Positions 1 to 11,940 of a stretch of DNA of 64,000 bases are shown here, piece after piece. Source of the DNA: Buddleja alternifolia. Lineage: Eukaryota; Streptophyta; Magnoliopsida; Lamiales; Scrophulariaceae. The stretch is taken from positions 4,278,001 to 4,342,000 of the forward strand of contig CM033402.1 of NCBI GenBank assembly GCA_019426215.1, in the 5' to 3' direction. Position 1 is the first letter of the stretch. The number at the start of each line of letters is the position of its first letter. The notes under the pieces are model-generated. The model saw only the letters and a program-made list of their open reading frames with translations, was not told where the DNA came from and ran no database searches. The translations under genes and the position numbers were made by a program.

Positions 1-2
1 TT

Positions 3-905
3 AGTGTTCCTTGCACACAAAGGGATCAGGCACACCTATATGTGCTCCACAACACCGATGAGGTTGAGCCATATGTTGAAGAGCACAGGGACCAACTTAG
101 GAGATCAAATCCAAATAAAAATGAGAGTTGGATTTCAAGAGAGCATAATAAGAGTTTCTCTGATTGGTTTCGAAATCATATTCAAGAGAAACAGAGCGAG
201 AATCCACTTTCAGTTTCAGATAAATTGGCACGGTTGTCGATGGGACCGGGCAGACTTGTATTTTGTCATTCAGGTTATCGTATAAATGGTTGCACATTCT
301 ATACAAAAAACCAAGATGAACGGAGTACAATGCAGAATAGTGGGGTGAGTCTTGTAGCTCAAGCAATGCATATCTCAAGTGCGAGAGATAATAACCCTAT
401 CTATGCTTATTTATCATATTATGGGGTGATTGAATATATATGAGAGCTGGATTATAGTTGGTTTTGGGTGCCTGTATTTGGGTGTAGGTGGGCTGACAAT
501 AAAAATGGTGTCGATAATAGTGAAATAGGCTTCACTCGAGTAGACCTTGAGAGGGTGGGTTACAAAGATGAACCTTTCATTTTGGCATCACAAGCTAAGC
601 AAGGGTTTTTTGTCACCGATCCTATTGATAAGAGGTGGTCAATTGTTTTATCGGCAAACAAAAATACTTGTATTGAGGATGATAGTTCATATAGTGATGA
701 TGATGGAGAAAATCCTATCTTAGGTGATTCACAAGCCACTGATAGTGATGGTGACTTGGATATCAGTGATGATGAATTGTATATGCGACAAGATCACCAA
801 GAGGGGATATGGATTAATCCATCTGTTCGTCGACGTACTAAACAAAAGGGTCGTACTGAGGGGAAGCAAAAGACTACTAAGCCAACGACAAAAAGAAAAC
901 AATGA
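3..905 (+). pseudogene. TNP2-like CACTA transposase, C-terminal part, with nonsense codon
   Basis: This is the C-terminal third of a TNP2-type transposase, the protein that binds and cuts CACTA ends. It is entered mid-gene at the window edge. The frame starting at base 3 reads QRDQAHLYVLHNTDEVEPY and runs through the DUF4218/DUF4216-type tail (PVFGCRW, GFTRVDLERVGYKDEPFILA, DPIDKRWSIVL), then an acidic stretch and a basic Lys/Arg/Thr-rich end before TGA. It is colinear with the CACTA-3 transposase, at roughly 90% by eye. An in-frame TGA at 441-443 replaces the Trp of the motif IWELDYSW, which CACTA-3 keeps. Downstream of the stop the frame stays open. The product would therefore lack the DUF4216 region. 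Confidence 0.9.
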
Positions 906-1469
906 AAGGTATTTGAACTATGTGAAAATTATATGATATACTTATTTCCTAAACTTTTTTGCTGGTTCATATAAGCACTTTTTAGTTTATGAGTCAGGGC
1001 GTCTCTTGTTAGTGTATGAATTGAAAAATTATGTTGTTGCTATATGAAACTAACTTCTTTATTTTTGGCTTTTGTAGGTCAATATTGTATACCACTGCCC
1101 CCTCCACCACTACCACCACCACCACCGTAAGCTTCTTCTCTCTCGCTCTCTCTATATGATAACGAGTATTATTATTTGAATACATATCATGAGTATAGCC
1201 TGTTTGTTGATATGTATTTTGATTGTGTATCGTGATTGGATCAATATGTGTTGTTTTGTTGACATCGTTTAATGCATTCATGGTTTTGTGAAAGAATTGA
1301 TGGATGGGTTTTGTTGTTTGCAATTTTGGGGGAAGATTAAGTCGAGAACTTGGTAAAAAAATTTGCGTCGTTACTCTGCCGAATTTTTTCTAAAATAATG
1401 GTGGCGTTATTTGGTACTATATATTAGGTATATGAATCTAAATTCTGTATTTTTGGCTTCTATAGGTCG
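906..1469 (+). other. Inter-gene spacer and 5' leader intron of CACTA-1
   Basis: No gene is seen. The stretch holds a (CCA/ACC)n-like run near 1,097-1,127 and a CT-rich run near 1,135-1,155. Two positions resemble intron 3' ends (TTTTTGGCTT...TAGGTC near 1,060-1,080 and 1,450-1,470). The second lies just before the ATG of the next gene, as in CACTA-3. Confidence 0.4.
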
Positions 1470-2976
1470 ATGGATTCTGGGGGTGCTTCAAAAAAATGTG
1501 TTCAAAATGAGATATGTAGAGGTATCGCTGCAATGAAAAAAGTCATAAATGCCAGAAGTAAAGGCTTAAAGCTACCAGTCGGCTGGAATAAGAATGGCCA
1601 AACAATTGACCCAAATAAATCAACATTTGTTGGTTACATTGGAGTCATAGCTCGTGAGAGGGTGCCGATTACCATCAGTGATTGGTGACACGTCTCGGAA
1701 GCAACAAAATCAGCAATTTGGAATGAAATAGCTGTAAGTTGGTTATTATCATGTTTCTAATTGGTTAATGTAGTTTTTGTTTATTCAATTTTCTCTAAAT
1801 TATAACTTCATATATACTTTGTTGTTTGTTTTTCATAGTTGGCCTTTGTTGTTTGTTTTTCATAGTTGGCCTTTGATATTGAAGAAAGTAGACAAAAATT
1901 TGTTTTAGCCGAAGCTGGAAAGCTAGCTCGAAACTTCAGGAGCTTCTTGAGCAGAGAGTGGGTAGAGGATGATAATGGGAATATTAATTCCAGCCCACCC
2001 CAAAAATATAATATATCTCAAGAAGATTGGACAGCATTTTTACATATTCGGCAAAGTGAAGGTTTCCAGGTAATTATTTTAATTTACGGTTTCATTTGTT
2101 GCATATTGCGTTTTTATGAACATTGACTAATGCTTTGATTATGTAATGAACAACAACTAAGTAAGGAAAATCAGGAAAGAGCTAAGGAACTTGAATATCC
2201 TTATAGGAAATCACGTCTTGGATATGCTCAACTAGAGCAAATTGAGGTACGTAGTTCGTTTAACAGTGAATCCTTACAAGTTTTCTAATAAAAATTCCTT
2301 ATTAATATATATATATATATATATATATTTAATCATAATATAGATGGAAAAAAGAAAGAAAGCTGGGACAGATTGCACAGACGTGACATGAGCACTCGTG
2401 TGGAGGATTGCACATTCTGACAGCCAGCATAACATTAATAATGTCAATGTTAAAAGAGTAGCGAATGAAATTGTGAGTTATTTGCAATTTTAGCTATATC
2501 ATGTGTTGTATGTTTTTTTTGAAATATTTTTAAAAGAGCAAAGTACACTAATGTTCAAAATGTATTATTACAGGAATGCTTATCACAGGAGGGTAGCCAT
2601 AGTGGAAATGAGAGGACCCAGGATGATATATTGGCTAAAGCTCTTAAAAATAAGAAGCATTCGGGTCGCGTTAGGGGTGTAGGCTTTGGGGTATCACCAA
2701 AAAACTCCTTTACTAATTCAAAGCCTTCTAAAGATGAGGAGATTGATAACTTCAAAAACATGGTGCACATGCTCACTGCATCACTATCCTCATTGCGACG
2801 CGAGTTTGACGAGCACAGGGCGTCTGGGTCGCAGCAGCCACATGAAGATGAGGAGATTTCTTTGAAAGATAGCTGCCCAGATCCAGCTAAGAACCTTCTT
2901 CAGGTAATGATATGAAATTATTAAGTGATCATATAACTTGCAATTCTCTAAAACACACACTATTTTCTAATATAAT

Positions 2977-3012
<36 letters not shown>

Positions 3013-4793
3013 AAATATGTAGGTTGTGGCGCTATGTCAGTTGGCACTTTCAACACCGTCTTGTCGTATGGTGGCTAAAGGACAAATGTACAATCGATCA
3101 GATGATAGAACGATGCATACACGTCCATTACCCACCCACCTTGTGAAAGTGATGATTGACATTGCGATTGAAGATATTGCACCCCTACCAGTCCCTCTCG
3201 CTGATGAAGGAGTGTTCACAGTTTCTGAGGCTGTGGGATACATTGTTGCTTGGCCTAAGAGTCTTGTCACTGTCAGTGATGCATCGGTACGTAATTATTA
3301 ATATCTAGCCATTAATAAATTATAACAATTGTTTAAGGTTACTAAATATACTTTGGTTTGTAACATTCACGTTTTGTTTTCTTTGCTTAAATAGTCTCTT
3401 GGAAAATCCAAATCATCAGTTGGAAAACATAAATCAGAGATGACGAAGCACTCAACTGTCAAACGAACACCTCCAGTGGCCAACCCTTCACGTGAAGATG
3501 ACAAAGCAGCAGACGTAACAGCTGATCTACGCCCTCAGCCACTTGTAACTCTTGAAAGGTACCTGCAGATAATGCCTATTGAACAACTGGTCGCTATAGA
3601 CATTTCCGAGGCAATCTATAATAACGAACCCTATCAAGAGTATCTTGGGCGGGAGGAGATCTGTTATTTTTTGCGCAAAGAACAGATAGGAGTCGCTATC
3701 ATTTCAGTTTACATCAAGTAAGATTTTAAATATGAATTATTTTACAGCATTAATTTGAACTATATATGTTTAGTTTCGTTGCTCAAATTTATTTTATGCT
3801 CAATTTAGGTGTTTGTGGGCTAAGTACGTGGTCTCTGAAGAGAAAGCAAATAATTTCGGGTTCCTTAGCCCACATACTATAGCTGCGGGAGGTGGTCTTA
3901 ATCCCTCTCAGCGTATCATACAAGCGCAGTATATGACAAATGCCATGAAAGATTGCGCAGACGGAAAGTTGTTTATTGCACCTTACAACACTAGGTGAGC
4001 TACTAAAAACCCAACTTTATTTTGTAAAATTTGTTACGTACGCAAAACTAATTTTGAACTTATCTTTTGAATGCTTTTTAGGGGACATTGGGTTTTGCTT
4101 GTGATTGATCCAATTAAAGAAATCGTTTATTATTTGGATTCTTTGCACGGTGATCCGAAGAACCGGCGTGATATGAAAGAAACATTCAATCAATAAGTTT
4201 TTCATTCAATCAATGTATCCATTATATTTAATATTAATTTTAAAGTGTATATATCTTTCTACATTTCACAGATATATTTGTTTGATATTTACAGCTTTCC
4301 TTGTTTTTTGATGTTTTTAATAGTGTTGTGTTGATATTTCGTGCAAATCGTAGCACCCAAAAGATCAAATCCAAAAACATGGCCTGTAAATGGACTTGTA
4401 TAAAGGTTAGTGTAATTTTATATTTTCTAGAGATTATTCGTATAAAAGTTATTGTTCTAATACAATTTTGATTTCAATTTTGTAGTGCCCCTTGCAGTTA
4501 AACGACAAAGATTGTGGATTCTTCATTATAAAATTCATGAAGGACATTATTAGCCACGGAGAATCTACAATCCCACCAATGGTATGCATATAAAATCCTA
4601 ATTAATACTCATCATCAAATTCTAATTTCCCTTTTTAAGTTATTAATTAAACCTTTAATTTGTTAGGTTTTCAATGTATATCTTGCAGTACTTTCCTGAT
4701 TGTCAATACGTCACTTACTCTATAGAGCAACTTGATGAAGTGCGTTGCGAATTGGCACAATACATTTTCCAATGCGCTTTTGGTATGGTGTAA
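1470..4793 (+). pseudogene. CACTA second gene (DUF8039-like plus Ulp1-like protease), decayed
   Basis: Multi-exon gene downstream of the transposase. Exon-like blocks, colinear with CACTA-3: 1,470-1,735 (VNARSKGLKLPVGWN), 1,866-2,068, 2,175-2,246 (YPYRKSRLGYAQLEQIE), 2,343-2,472, 2,574-2,903 (SGRVRGVGFGVS), 3,023-3,287 (QMYNRSDD, the DUF8039-like block), 3,395-3,718, 3,810-3,994 (FGFLSPHTIAA), 4,081-4,196, 4,321-4,406, 4,486-4,580 and 4,688-4,793. The last blocks carry the C48 cysteine-protease signature: GHWVLLVID with the His, then an Asp in YYLDSLHG, then NDKDCGFF with the catalytic Cys. Broken by TGA at 1,686-1,688 (Arg in CACTA-3), TGA at 2,389-2,391 (CGA in CACTA-3) and a lost splice donor after FNQ near 4,196. 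Family assignment comes from motifs, and the DUF name is from memory. Confidence 0.82.
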
Positions 4794-5074
4794 GTTGCAA
4801 ATTGTTGTAAATTTTTATTTGATTTTTTGTATTTAATTGGTTGATTGTAAACTCGTTTTCATTTGTTGAGGATTATACATAAAATTTGATATGTTGTTAG
4901 GAGGAAAGAATTGGTTTTTGTTGTTAGAGATGAGATCATTTGGTGAAGTTAATTTTCGGTTTTAATTTGTTGTTTCTGTTAAACTGATTTTTATGGTTTG
5001 TTGTGTTAGTATGTTGAATTTTGATTTTTATGGTATGTTGTACAGTACAGCTAGGGGAAAAAAAAAACTGTATC

Positions 5075-5349
5075 ACCTATTATAGCGGTTATTACCATAA
5101 CCGCTATAATAGCATTTCCCAAAAAAAAAAAATCCACCAATTACAGCGGTTGTTGAAATAACCGCTGTAATTGTTCCCACCAATTACAGCGGTTATTCAA
5201 ATAACCGATGTAATTGGTGGGAACAATTACAGTGGTTATTTCAATAACTGCTGTAATTGGTCCCTATTACAGCGGTACCTATTACAGCGGTTAAAACCGC
5301 TGTAATAGGTAAAAAAAAATAGCTATAATAAGTCATTTTTGTAGTAGTG
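5075..5349. repeat. CACTA-1 3' subterminal repeats
   Basis: About nine short inverted units built on ACAGCGGTT...AACCGCTGTAAT, separated by A-runs, lead to the terminal CACTA motif. Such clustered subterminal repeats are the known binding sites for TNPA-type proteins in the En/Spm family. The same unit occurs at the end of the second copy (10,265-10,537) and, as a GC-richer variant, at both ends of CACTA-3. Confidence 0.85.
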
Positions 5350-5651
5350 AATCTTATTTTTCTTCTCCCAATTTTCTCTCCTATTTTTTCCTCTCTTTCT
5401 CTCTAAACTCTCTCTATCTCTCTACGCCTCTTGCTCTCTCGCTGTTGGTGTGTTTAGAAGGCAATGAAATGCCTCTATATATAGGCATACATCCATGGCA
5501 TTTTGGTGAAAATGCCGTCCAATTTGAAGGGCTTTTGTGGAACTATATTTGGCAACTTGCCATGGTTGAGGTCACGCACGTCCTACAACCCTTTTATTAT
5601 TTTTTTTCTTTTTCTTCTATGTGGGCCCCACACATAAGGGACCCAGCCAAC
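5350..5651 (-). repeat. Truncated Copia 3' LTR
   Basis: About 300 bp on the minus strand from TGTTGGCTGGG, after the polypurine tract at about 5,655-5,665, through a TATA-like box near 5,476-5,483 into a CT/GA-rich leader. Its downstream end is removed at the CACTA-1 junction. Confidence 0.65.
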
Positions 5652-5668
5652 AATTCTCCCCCGTCAAC

Positions 5669-7412
5669 TCATGTGGGGGGCACAACCAAGCCTGCTTCGC
5701 TTTTACAAACTTCAAGCTTTTCTCTTGGCAAAGACTTCGTGAGCATATCTGCGCCATTATCATCCGTATGCACTGTATCAAGCTGTATCAACTTTTCGTC
5801 AAGAACATCCTGGATCCAATGGTATCTCACATCTATGTGTTTGGACCTTGAGTGGAAAGTCGAACTTTTACTCAAGTGGATCGCGCTCTGACTGTCACAG
5901 TAGAGTCTGTACTTTTCCTGCTTCATGTCCAACTCTTCTAGAAACTTCTTTAACCACAATACCTCTTTACATGCTTCAGTCATAGCAATGTACTCGGCCT
6001 CTGTTGTGGATAATGCCACACATTTTTGAAGTTTCGACTGCCAAGAAATAGCTCCCCCTGCAAAGGTAATCAAGTATCCGGATGTGGACTTCCTAGAGTC
6101 AATATCACCAGCATTTCTGCATCTGTGTACCCCTCTAAAATAGTTTGTCCATCCCCAAACCATAGACATAGTCTCGAAGTGCCTCTCAGATACCGCAAGA
6201 TCCATTTCACTGCTTTCCAATGATCTTTGCCAGGGTTAGATAGATAGCGACTAACTACGCCAACTGCATGAGCACTATCGGGCCTAGTACATACCATAGC
6301 ATACATCAAACTGCCAACTGCAGAAGCGTATGGTATCTTCTTCGTCTCTTGTTTATCTTCCTCACTTGTGGGGCATTGTACGGAGCTGAGTTTGAAATGA
6401 CGCGCAAGTGGAGTACTAACCGCTTTAGATTTACTCATGTTAAACCTCTCAAGAACTTTCTCAATGTACTTTTCTTGAGATAACCAGAGCTTCTTGTCAG
6501 CTCTATCTCTAGAGATTTTCATTCCAAGGATCTACATAGCGGAACCCAAGTCTTTCATCACAAAAGACTTTCCAAGTTCTTTCTTCAGCTTCTCAATCTT
6601 GCTGGCATCATGACCTACGATCAGCATGTCATCAACGTATAAGAATAGAATGATAAAATCTCCATCTAAGAATTTCTTAAAGAATACGCAGTGATCTGAG
6701 CTGGTCCTCGTGTAGTCATGGTCTGTCATGAACGAGTCAAATTTCTTGTACCACTGTCTGGGAGATTATTTCAGACCATATAAGCTTTTCTTCAACCTGC
6801 ACACTAAATTTTCTTTTCCTTTGACTGTAAACCCTTTCGGTTGCTCCATGTAGATTTCTTCATCTATATCTCCATGAAGAAATGCGGTCTTCACATCAAG
6901 TTGTTCAATCTCCAGACTGAGACTGGCAGCGATCCCAAGAACAACTCTGATCGAAGACATCTTCACCACTGGTGAGAAAATTTCTTCAAAATCAACACCC
7001 TTTTTCTAATTGAAGCCCTTCACAACCAGCCTTGCTTTATATCTGGGCTGTGAGCTATGTTCCACATTTTTCAACTTGTACACTAACTTATTTTTAAGTG
7101 TTCTCTTGCCTTTAGGCAGCTTCACCAAGTCATAGGTGTGATTTTCTTGTAAGGATTTCATCTCTTCTTTCATGGCCTCCATCCACATATCTCTCTAATA
7201 ATGTGATATGGCCTCTAGGTAACTCTCTGGTTATCCCCCATCAGTGAGCATCACATACTCATCTGGATTATATATGGTCGAAGGACGTGTTTGTCTGGTT
7301 GACCTTCTAACCATCACCTCTGGTGGCGGAACTAGATCATCAGTCTGTATAGGTGGCACCTCATCAACTGGCTCCTCATTAGTTATATCATTCTGCTCAT
7401 CTATATGGAACA
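5669..7412 (-). pseudogene. Copia pol remnant: reverse transcriptase and RNase H
   Basis: Copies RNA into DNA in active Copia elements; this copy is dead. In minus-strand order one sees RRSTRQTRPS (linker), the RT start (KARLVVKGFN), QLDVKTAFLHGDI, the catalytic YVDD motif in ILFLYVDDMLIVG, RKSTSGYL, SWQSKLQKCVALSTTEAEY (RNase H), and RSKHIDVRYHWI. In-frame stops sit at 7,003-7,005, 6,763-6,765 and 6,529-6,531, each where the family has Gln, and at least one more near 7,190-7,230. A one-base frameshift lies near 6,113, inside the RNase H motif after GYTDAEM. The 3' end terminates at VVPPT next to the purine tract. Confidence 0.9.
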
Positions 7413-9996
7413 TGAATATCCTTATATGAAATCACATCTTGTATATGCTCAACTCGAGCAAATTGAGGTACGTAGTTCGTTTAACAGTGAATCCTTACAA
7501 GTTTTCTAATAAAAATTCCTTATTAATGTATATATATATATACATAATATAAATGGAAAAAAGAAAGGAAGCCGGGTCAGATTGCACAGACGTGACATGA
7601 GCACTCGTGTGGAGGATTGCACATTCTAACAGCCAGCATAACATTGATAATGTCAATGTTAAAAGAGTAGCGGATGAAATTGTGAGTTATTTGCAATTTT
7701 AGCTATATCATGTGTTGTATGTTTTTTTTGAAATATTTTTAAAAGAGCAAAGTTCACTAATGTTCAAAATGTAATACTACAGGAGTGCTTATCACAGGAG
7801 GGTAGCCACAGTGGAAATGAGAGGACCTGGGATGATATATTGGCTAAAGCTCTTAAAAAGAAGGAGCATTCGGGTCGCGTTAGGGGTGTAGGCTTTGGGG
7901 TATCACAAAAAAACTACTTTACTGATTCAAAGCCTTCTAAAGATGAGGAGATTGATAACTTGAAAAACATGGTGCACATGCTCACTGCATCACTATCCTC
8001 ATTGCGACGCGAGTTTGACGAGTACAGGGCGTCTGGGTCCCAGCAGCCACATGAAGATGAGGCGGTTTCTTTGAAAGATAGCTGCCCAGATCCAGTTAAG
8101 AACCTTCCTCAGGTAATGATATGAAATTATTAAGTGATCATATAACTTGCAATTCTCTAAAACACATACAATTTTCTTATATAATGGTATATATATATAT
8201 ATATATTATATATGTAGCTTGTGGCACCATGTCAATTGACACTTTCAGCACCGTCTTATCGTATGGTGGCTAAAGGACAAATGTACAATCGATCAGATGA
8301 TAGAACGATGCATACACGTCCATTACCCACCCACCCACCTTGTGAAAGTGATGATTGACATTGCAATTGAAGATATTGCACCCCTACCAGTCCCTCACGC
8401 AGATGAAGGGGTGTTCACAGTTTCTGAGGCTGTGGGATACATTGTTGCTTGGCCTAAGAGTCTTGTCACTGTTAGTGATGCATCGGTATGTAATTATTAA
8501 CATCTAGCCATTAATAAATTATAACAATTGTTTAAGGTTATTAAATATATGTTGGTTTGTAACATTCACATTTTGTTTTCTTTGCTTAAATAGTCTCTTG
8601 GAAAATCCAAATCATCAGTTGGAAAACATAAATCAGAGATGACGAAGCACCTCCAGTGGCCAACCCTTCAGGTGAAGATGACAGAGCAGGAGACGTAACA
8701 GCTGTTCAACGCCCTCAGCCACTTGTAACTCTTGAAAGGTACCTGCAGATAATGCCTATTGAACAACTGGTCGCTATAGACATTTCAGAGACAATCTATA
8801 ATAACAAACCCTATCAAGAGTATCTTGGGCGGGAGAAGATCTGTCATTTTTTGCTCAAAGAACAAATAGGAGTCTCTATCATTTCAATTTACATCAAGTA
8901 AGTTTTTAAATATGAATTAAAAAAAAGTAAGTTTTTAAATTATTTCACTGCATTAATTTAAACTATATATGTTTATTTTCGTTGCTCAAATTTATTTTAT
9001 GCTCAATTTAGGTGTTTGTGGGCTAAGTACGTGGTCCCCGAATAGAAAGCAAATAATTTCGGGTTTCTTAGCCCACATACTATAGCTGCGGGAGTTGGTC
9101 TTAATCCCTCTCAGCGTATCATACAAGTGCAATATATGACAAACGCCAAGACAGATTGCGCAGACGGGAAGTTGTTTATTGCACCTTACAACACCGGGTG
9201 AGCTACTAAAAACCCAACTTTATTTTGTAAAATTTGTTACGTACGCAAAACTAATTTTGAACTTATCTTTTGTATGCTTTTTAGGGGACATTGGGTGTTG
9301 CTTGTGATTGATCTAATTAAAGAAATCGTTTATTATTTGGATTCTTTGCACGGTGATTCGAAGAACCGGCATGATATGAAAGGAACATTCAATCAGTATG
9401 ATTTTCATTCAATCAATGTATCCATTATATTTAATATTAATTTTAAAGTGTATATATCTTCCTAGATTTCACAGATATATTTGCTTGATATTTACAACTT
9501 TCCTTGTTTTTTGATGTTTTTAACAGTGTTGTGTTGATGTTTCGTGCAAATCGTAACACCCAAAAGATCAAATCCAAAAACATAGCCTGTAAATGGACTT
9601 GTATAAAGGTTAGTGTAATTTTATATTTTCAAGAGATTATTCGTATAAAAGTTATTGTTCTAATACAATTTTGATTTTAATTTTGTAGTGCCCCTTGCAG
9701 TTAAACGACAAAAATTGTGGCTTCTTCATTATGAAATTCATGAAGGATATTATTAGCCACGGAGAATCTACAATCCCACCAATGGTATGCATATATAATC
9801 CTAATTAATACTCATCATCAAATTCTAATTTCCCTTTATAAGTTATTAATTAAACCTTTAATTTGTTGGGTTTTCAATCTATATCTTGCAGTACTTTCCT
9901 GATTGTCAATACGTCACTTACTCTATAGAGCAACTTGATAAAATACGTTGCGAATTGGCCCAATACATTTTCCAATGCGCTTTTGGTATGGTGTAA
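7405..9996 (+). pseudogene. CACTA second gene, 5'-truncated copy with Ulp1-like domain
   Basis: Same gene as at 1,470-4,793 but lacking the first exons. Blocks: 7,405-7,468, 7,551-7,680, 7,783-8,112 (SGRVRGVGFGVSQKN), 8,218-8,486, 8,594-8,897, 9,012-9,196, 9,285-9,398 (GHWVLLVID), 9,526-9,608, 9,688-9,784 (NDKNCGFF: the Asp before the catalytic Cys reads Asn), and 9,893-9,996 ending in CAFGMV. It shares the TGA at 7,598-7,600 with the first copy (2,389-2,391). Private lesions include TAG in VVPE*KANN near 9,042 and a frame change near 8,330 from an added ACCC unit. Not functional. Confidence 0.82.
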
Positions 9997-10264
9997 GTTG
10001 CAAATTGTTGTAAATTTTTATTTGATTTGTTGTATTTAATTGGTTGATTGTAAACTCGTTATCATTTGTTGGAGATTACACATAAAATTTGATATGTTAG
10101 GAGGAAAGAATTGGTTTTTGTTGTTAGAGATGAGATCATTTGGTGAAGTTAATTTTCGGTTTTAATTTGTTGTTTCTGTTGAATTAATTTTTATGGTTTG
10201 TTGTGTTAGTATGTTGAATTTTGATTTTATGGTATGTTGTACAGTACAACTAGGGAAAAAAAAA

Positions 10265-10537
10265 CGTATCACCTATTATAGCGGTTATTACCATAACCGC
10301 TATAGCAGTATTTCCCAAAAAAAAAATTAAAAAAAAAATAACCCACCTAGTACAGCGGTTATTCAAATAACCGCTATAATTGGTCCCCCAATGACAGCGG
10401 TTTTTTGAATAACCGTTGTAATTGGTCCCTATTACAGCGGGTTTTTAAGCGCTGTAATAGTGTAAACCAATTACAGCGTTTAAAACCGCTGTAATAGGTC
10501 AAAAAAATTGTTGTAATAGGTTATTTTTGTGGTAGTG
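10265..10537. repeat. CACTA-1b 3' subterminal repeats
   Basis: Inverted ACAGCGGTT/AACCGCTGTAAT units with A-rich spacers, homologous to 5,075-5,349. Confidence 0.82.
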
Positions 10538-10635
10538 CTTAGATGTACACTTTGTTATTGTGTTTCATTGATCCATTGCTAGATAAGATTAAATTGCTAT
10601 AAAATAGGGCCTTACTTAGTAGCAACAAGGAATTA

Positions 10636-11940
10636 TGATATGCTCGTATTTTACGCCTTTTAGGCGCCTCTTTTCTTGTATTTGATTGCGTTCTTGTGTT
10701 TATTTATGCCCCATATGCTTTGATTTTGTGAATGGTTGTGTTTCTATATTTTAGAATTGGAGCAAAAATGAGTGAAAAGATCAAAGAATTTCTCAAAATA
10801 CTCCTTTAGTCACGGCTATGATGACCTTTAGACATGGTGATCATGAAGGAACCTTTGTGCTTTGAAGATATCAAGTTACCAAGGCTAAAATAGGAAAAAA
10901 ATGTGAACAGCAGATTTTAGCTGTGGCTACCGACTTTTTAGCTATGGCTAAGGGCAAATTTCAACAACTATAAGTACGCGCTATTAGGTCAAAAATTCTG
11001 GACTTTTGCCACTTTTTCGATTTAGGAGACTTGAAAACACACCAAAAGGGTTAGGTGAAGCTTTGGGAAGAAGAAGAAAGCGAAGATACTCCATCTTTGT
11101 CCACGAAGACAGAGAATTCAAGCGAGATTCATCACAAACTTGTATTAGGGAGTTTTAAATTCATACTTTTGAATTGTTTTCATTAAACATGTTCTTCAAG
11201 ATAAATTAGTGCTTTTCCTTTACAAGCATGACTTAAATTTTCCTTTGATTGAGACCATGTGAAGGCAAATTAAGAGATTTGATTTATGAATCTTATTTTT
11301 TCGGATTAATTTTGATTTGGGTTATATGTTTAATACTTGTTAGTAATGCCTATGATTGCTTATCACCAATCATATGAACTTGTGCTTAGTTTTGAGACCA
11401 AGAGGAGATAAACTAGGAATGCATCTAGGTATTAAACATCACAACATAAAATTGACTAGAGATAGATTCGATTTCCTTGTGTGTGCTTTCGTGAAAACGG
11501 GAAATTCCATGAATCCTTGTAATGCGTTTTCATTAATTCGAGTTTCATATAGAGATATATGAATCGTTAATGAAAATAGAATTGCTATACCAAGAGATTG
11601 GATAGTGAGTAATTTAGGGAATTTCGCCTTAACCTAATCAATCTAATAATCCTGTAAGATATAATTCATAATCAATTTGAACAATTGACTGGATCGTGTG
11701 TCTTAGTCGTTTCTCTCACTGATAATAATTCAAGTTTTAGTGTCATCTTTAGTTGGTAAATTTCAATTTAGTTATTTTATTGCATAATTCTCACATTAAT
11801 CATTTGATTTGACTTAGAATTAGATAACACAGTAATTTCAGTAATTGAATACAATTGTCTCTAGGGTACGACAATCTAGACTTCAAATCCATTATATTAC
11901 TTGCATGAACTAGTACACTTGCTAGGATTTTTGTGTGTCA
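10636..11940. mobile_element. Solo LTR, 1,305 bp, with 5-bp target-site duplication
   Basis: Starts TGATATGCTCG and ends TGTGTGTCA (TGA...TCA termini). It is flanked by AATTA at 10,631-10,635 and AATTA at 11,941-11,945. The two homologous units without the insertion read GATTAATATTG across this point, which confirms the empty site. No coding sequence is present, so it is a solo LTR left by recombination. Superfamily not determined. Confidence 0.85.

Larger units (their letters stand above)
1..5349 (+). mobile_element. CACTA-1: 3' part of a CACTA (En/Spm) element
   Basis: Left end lies outside the window. Gene order is TNP2-type transposase C-terminus, then a second gene ending in a Ulp1-like protease, then subterminal repeats, as in the complete CACTA-3 on the other strand. 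The right end is the inverted terminal motif TTTTTGTAGTAGTG, finishing at 5,349; its reverse complement equals the first bases of CACTA-3. The flanking bases are AAT; the other target-site copy is not visible. Both genes carry stops, so this copy is not autonomous. It ends inside a Copia LTR, so it inserted there after that LTR. Confidence 0.88.
5350..7412 (-). mobile_element. Decayed Copia LTR retrotransposon fragment (3' part)
   Basis: Minus-strand order is linker, reverse transcriptase, RNase H, purine-rich tract, then the start of the 3' LTR. The LTR begins near 5,651 (TGTTGG on the minus strand) just after a GGGGGAGAA tract, contains a TATA-like CTATATATAG, and is cut at 5,350 by the end of CACTA-1. 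At the other side the element stops abruptly near 7,412 where CACTA sequence resumes. Gag, protease and integrase are missing. Confidence 0.85.
7405..10537 (+). mobile_element. CACTA-1b: second copy of the CACTA 3' half
   Basis: Colinear with 2,188-5,349, exon for exon and intron for intron. It begins mid-exon at the sequence encoding EYPY and ends at the CACTA terminus TTTTTGTGGTAGTG at 10,537. The flank is CTT, and the following bases continue a repeat unit seen intact near 33.99 and 50.93 kb, so 10,537 is a true insertion boundary. Its own 5' half is replaced by the Copia fragment. Confidence 0.85.

Noticed and set aside
1..443. Overlapping frames at 4-285 (plus) and 97-378 (minus)
   Set aside because: Shadows of the TNP2 C-terminal frame, which alone is colinear with the CACTA-3 transposase.
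11356..11562. 68-codon frame in the solo LTR
   Set aside because: Short, no family resemblance, inside a non-coding LTR.
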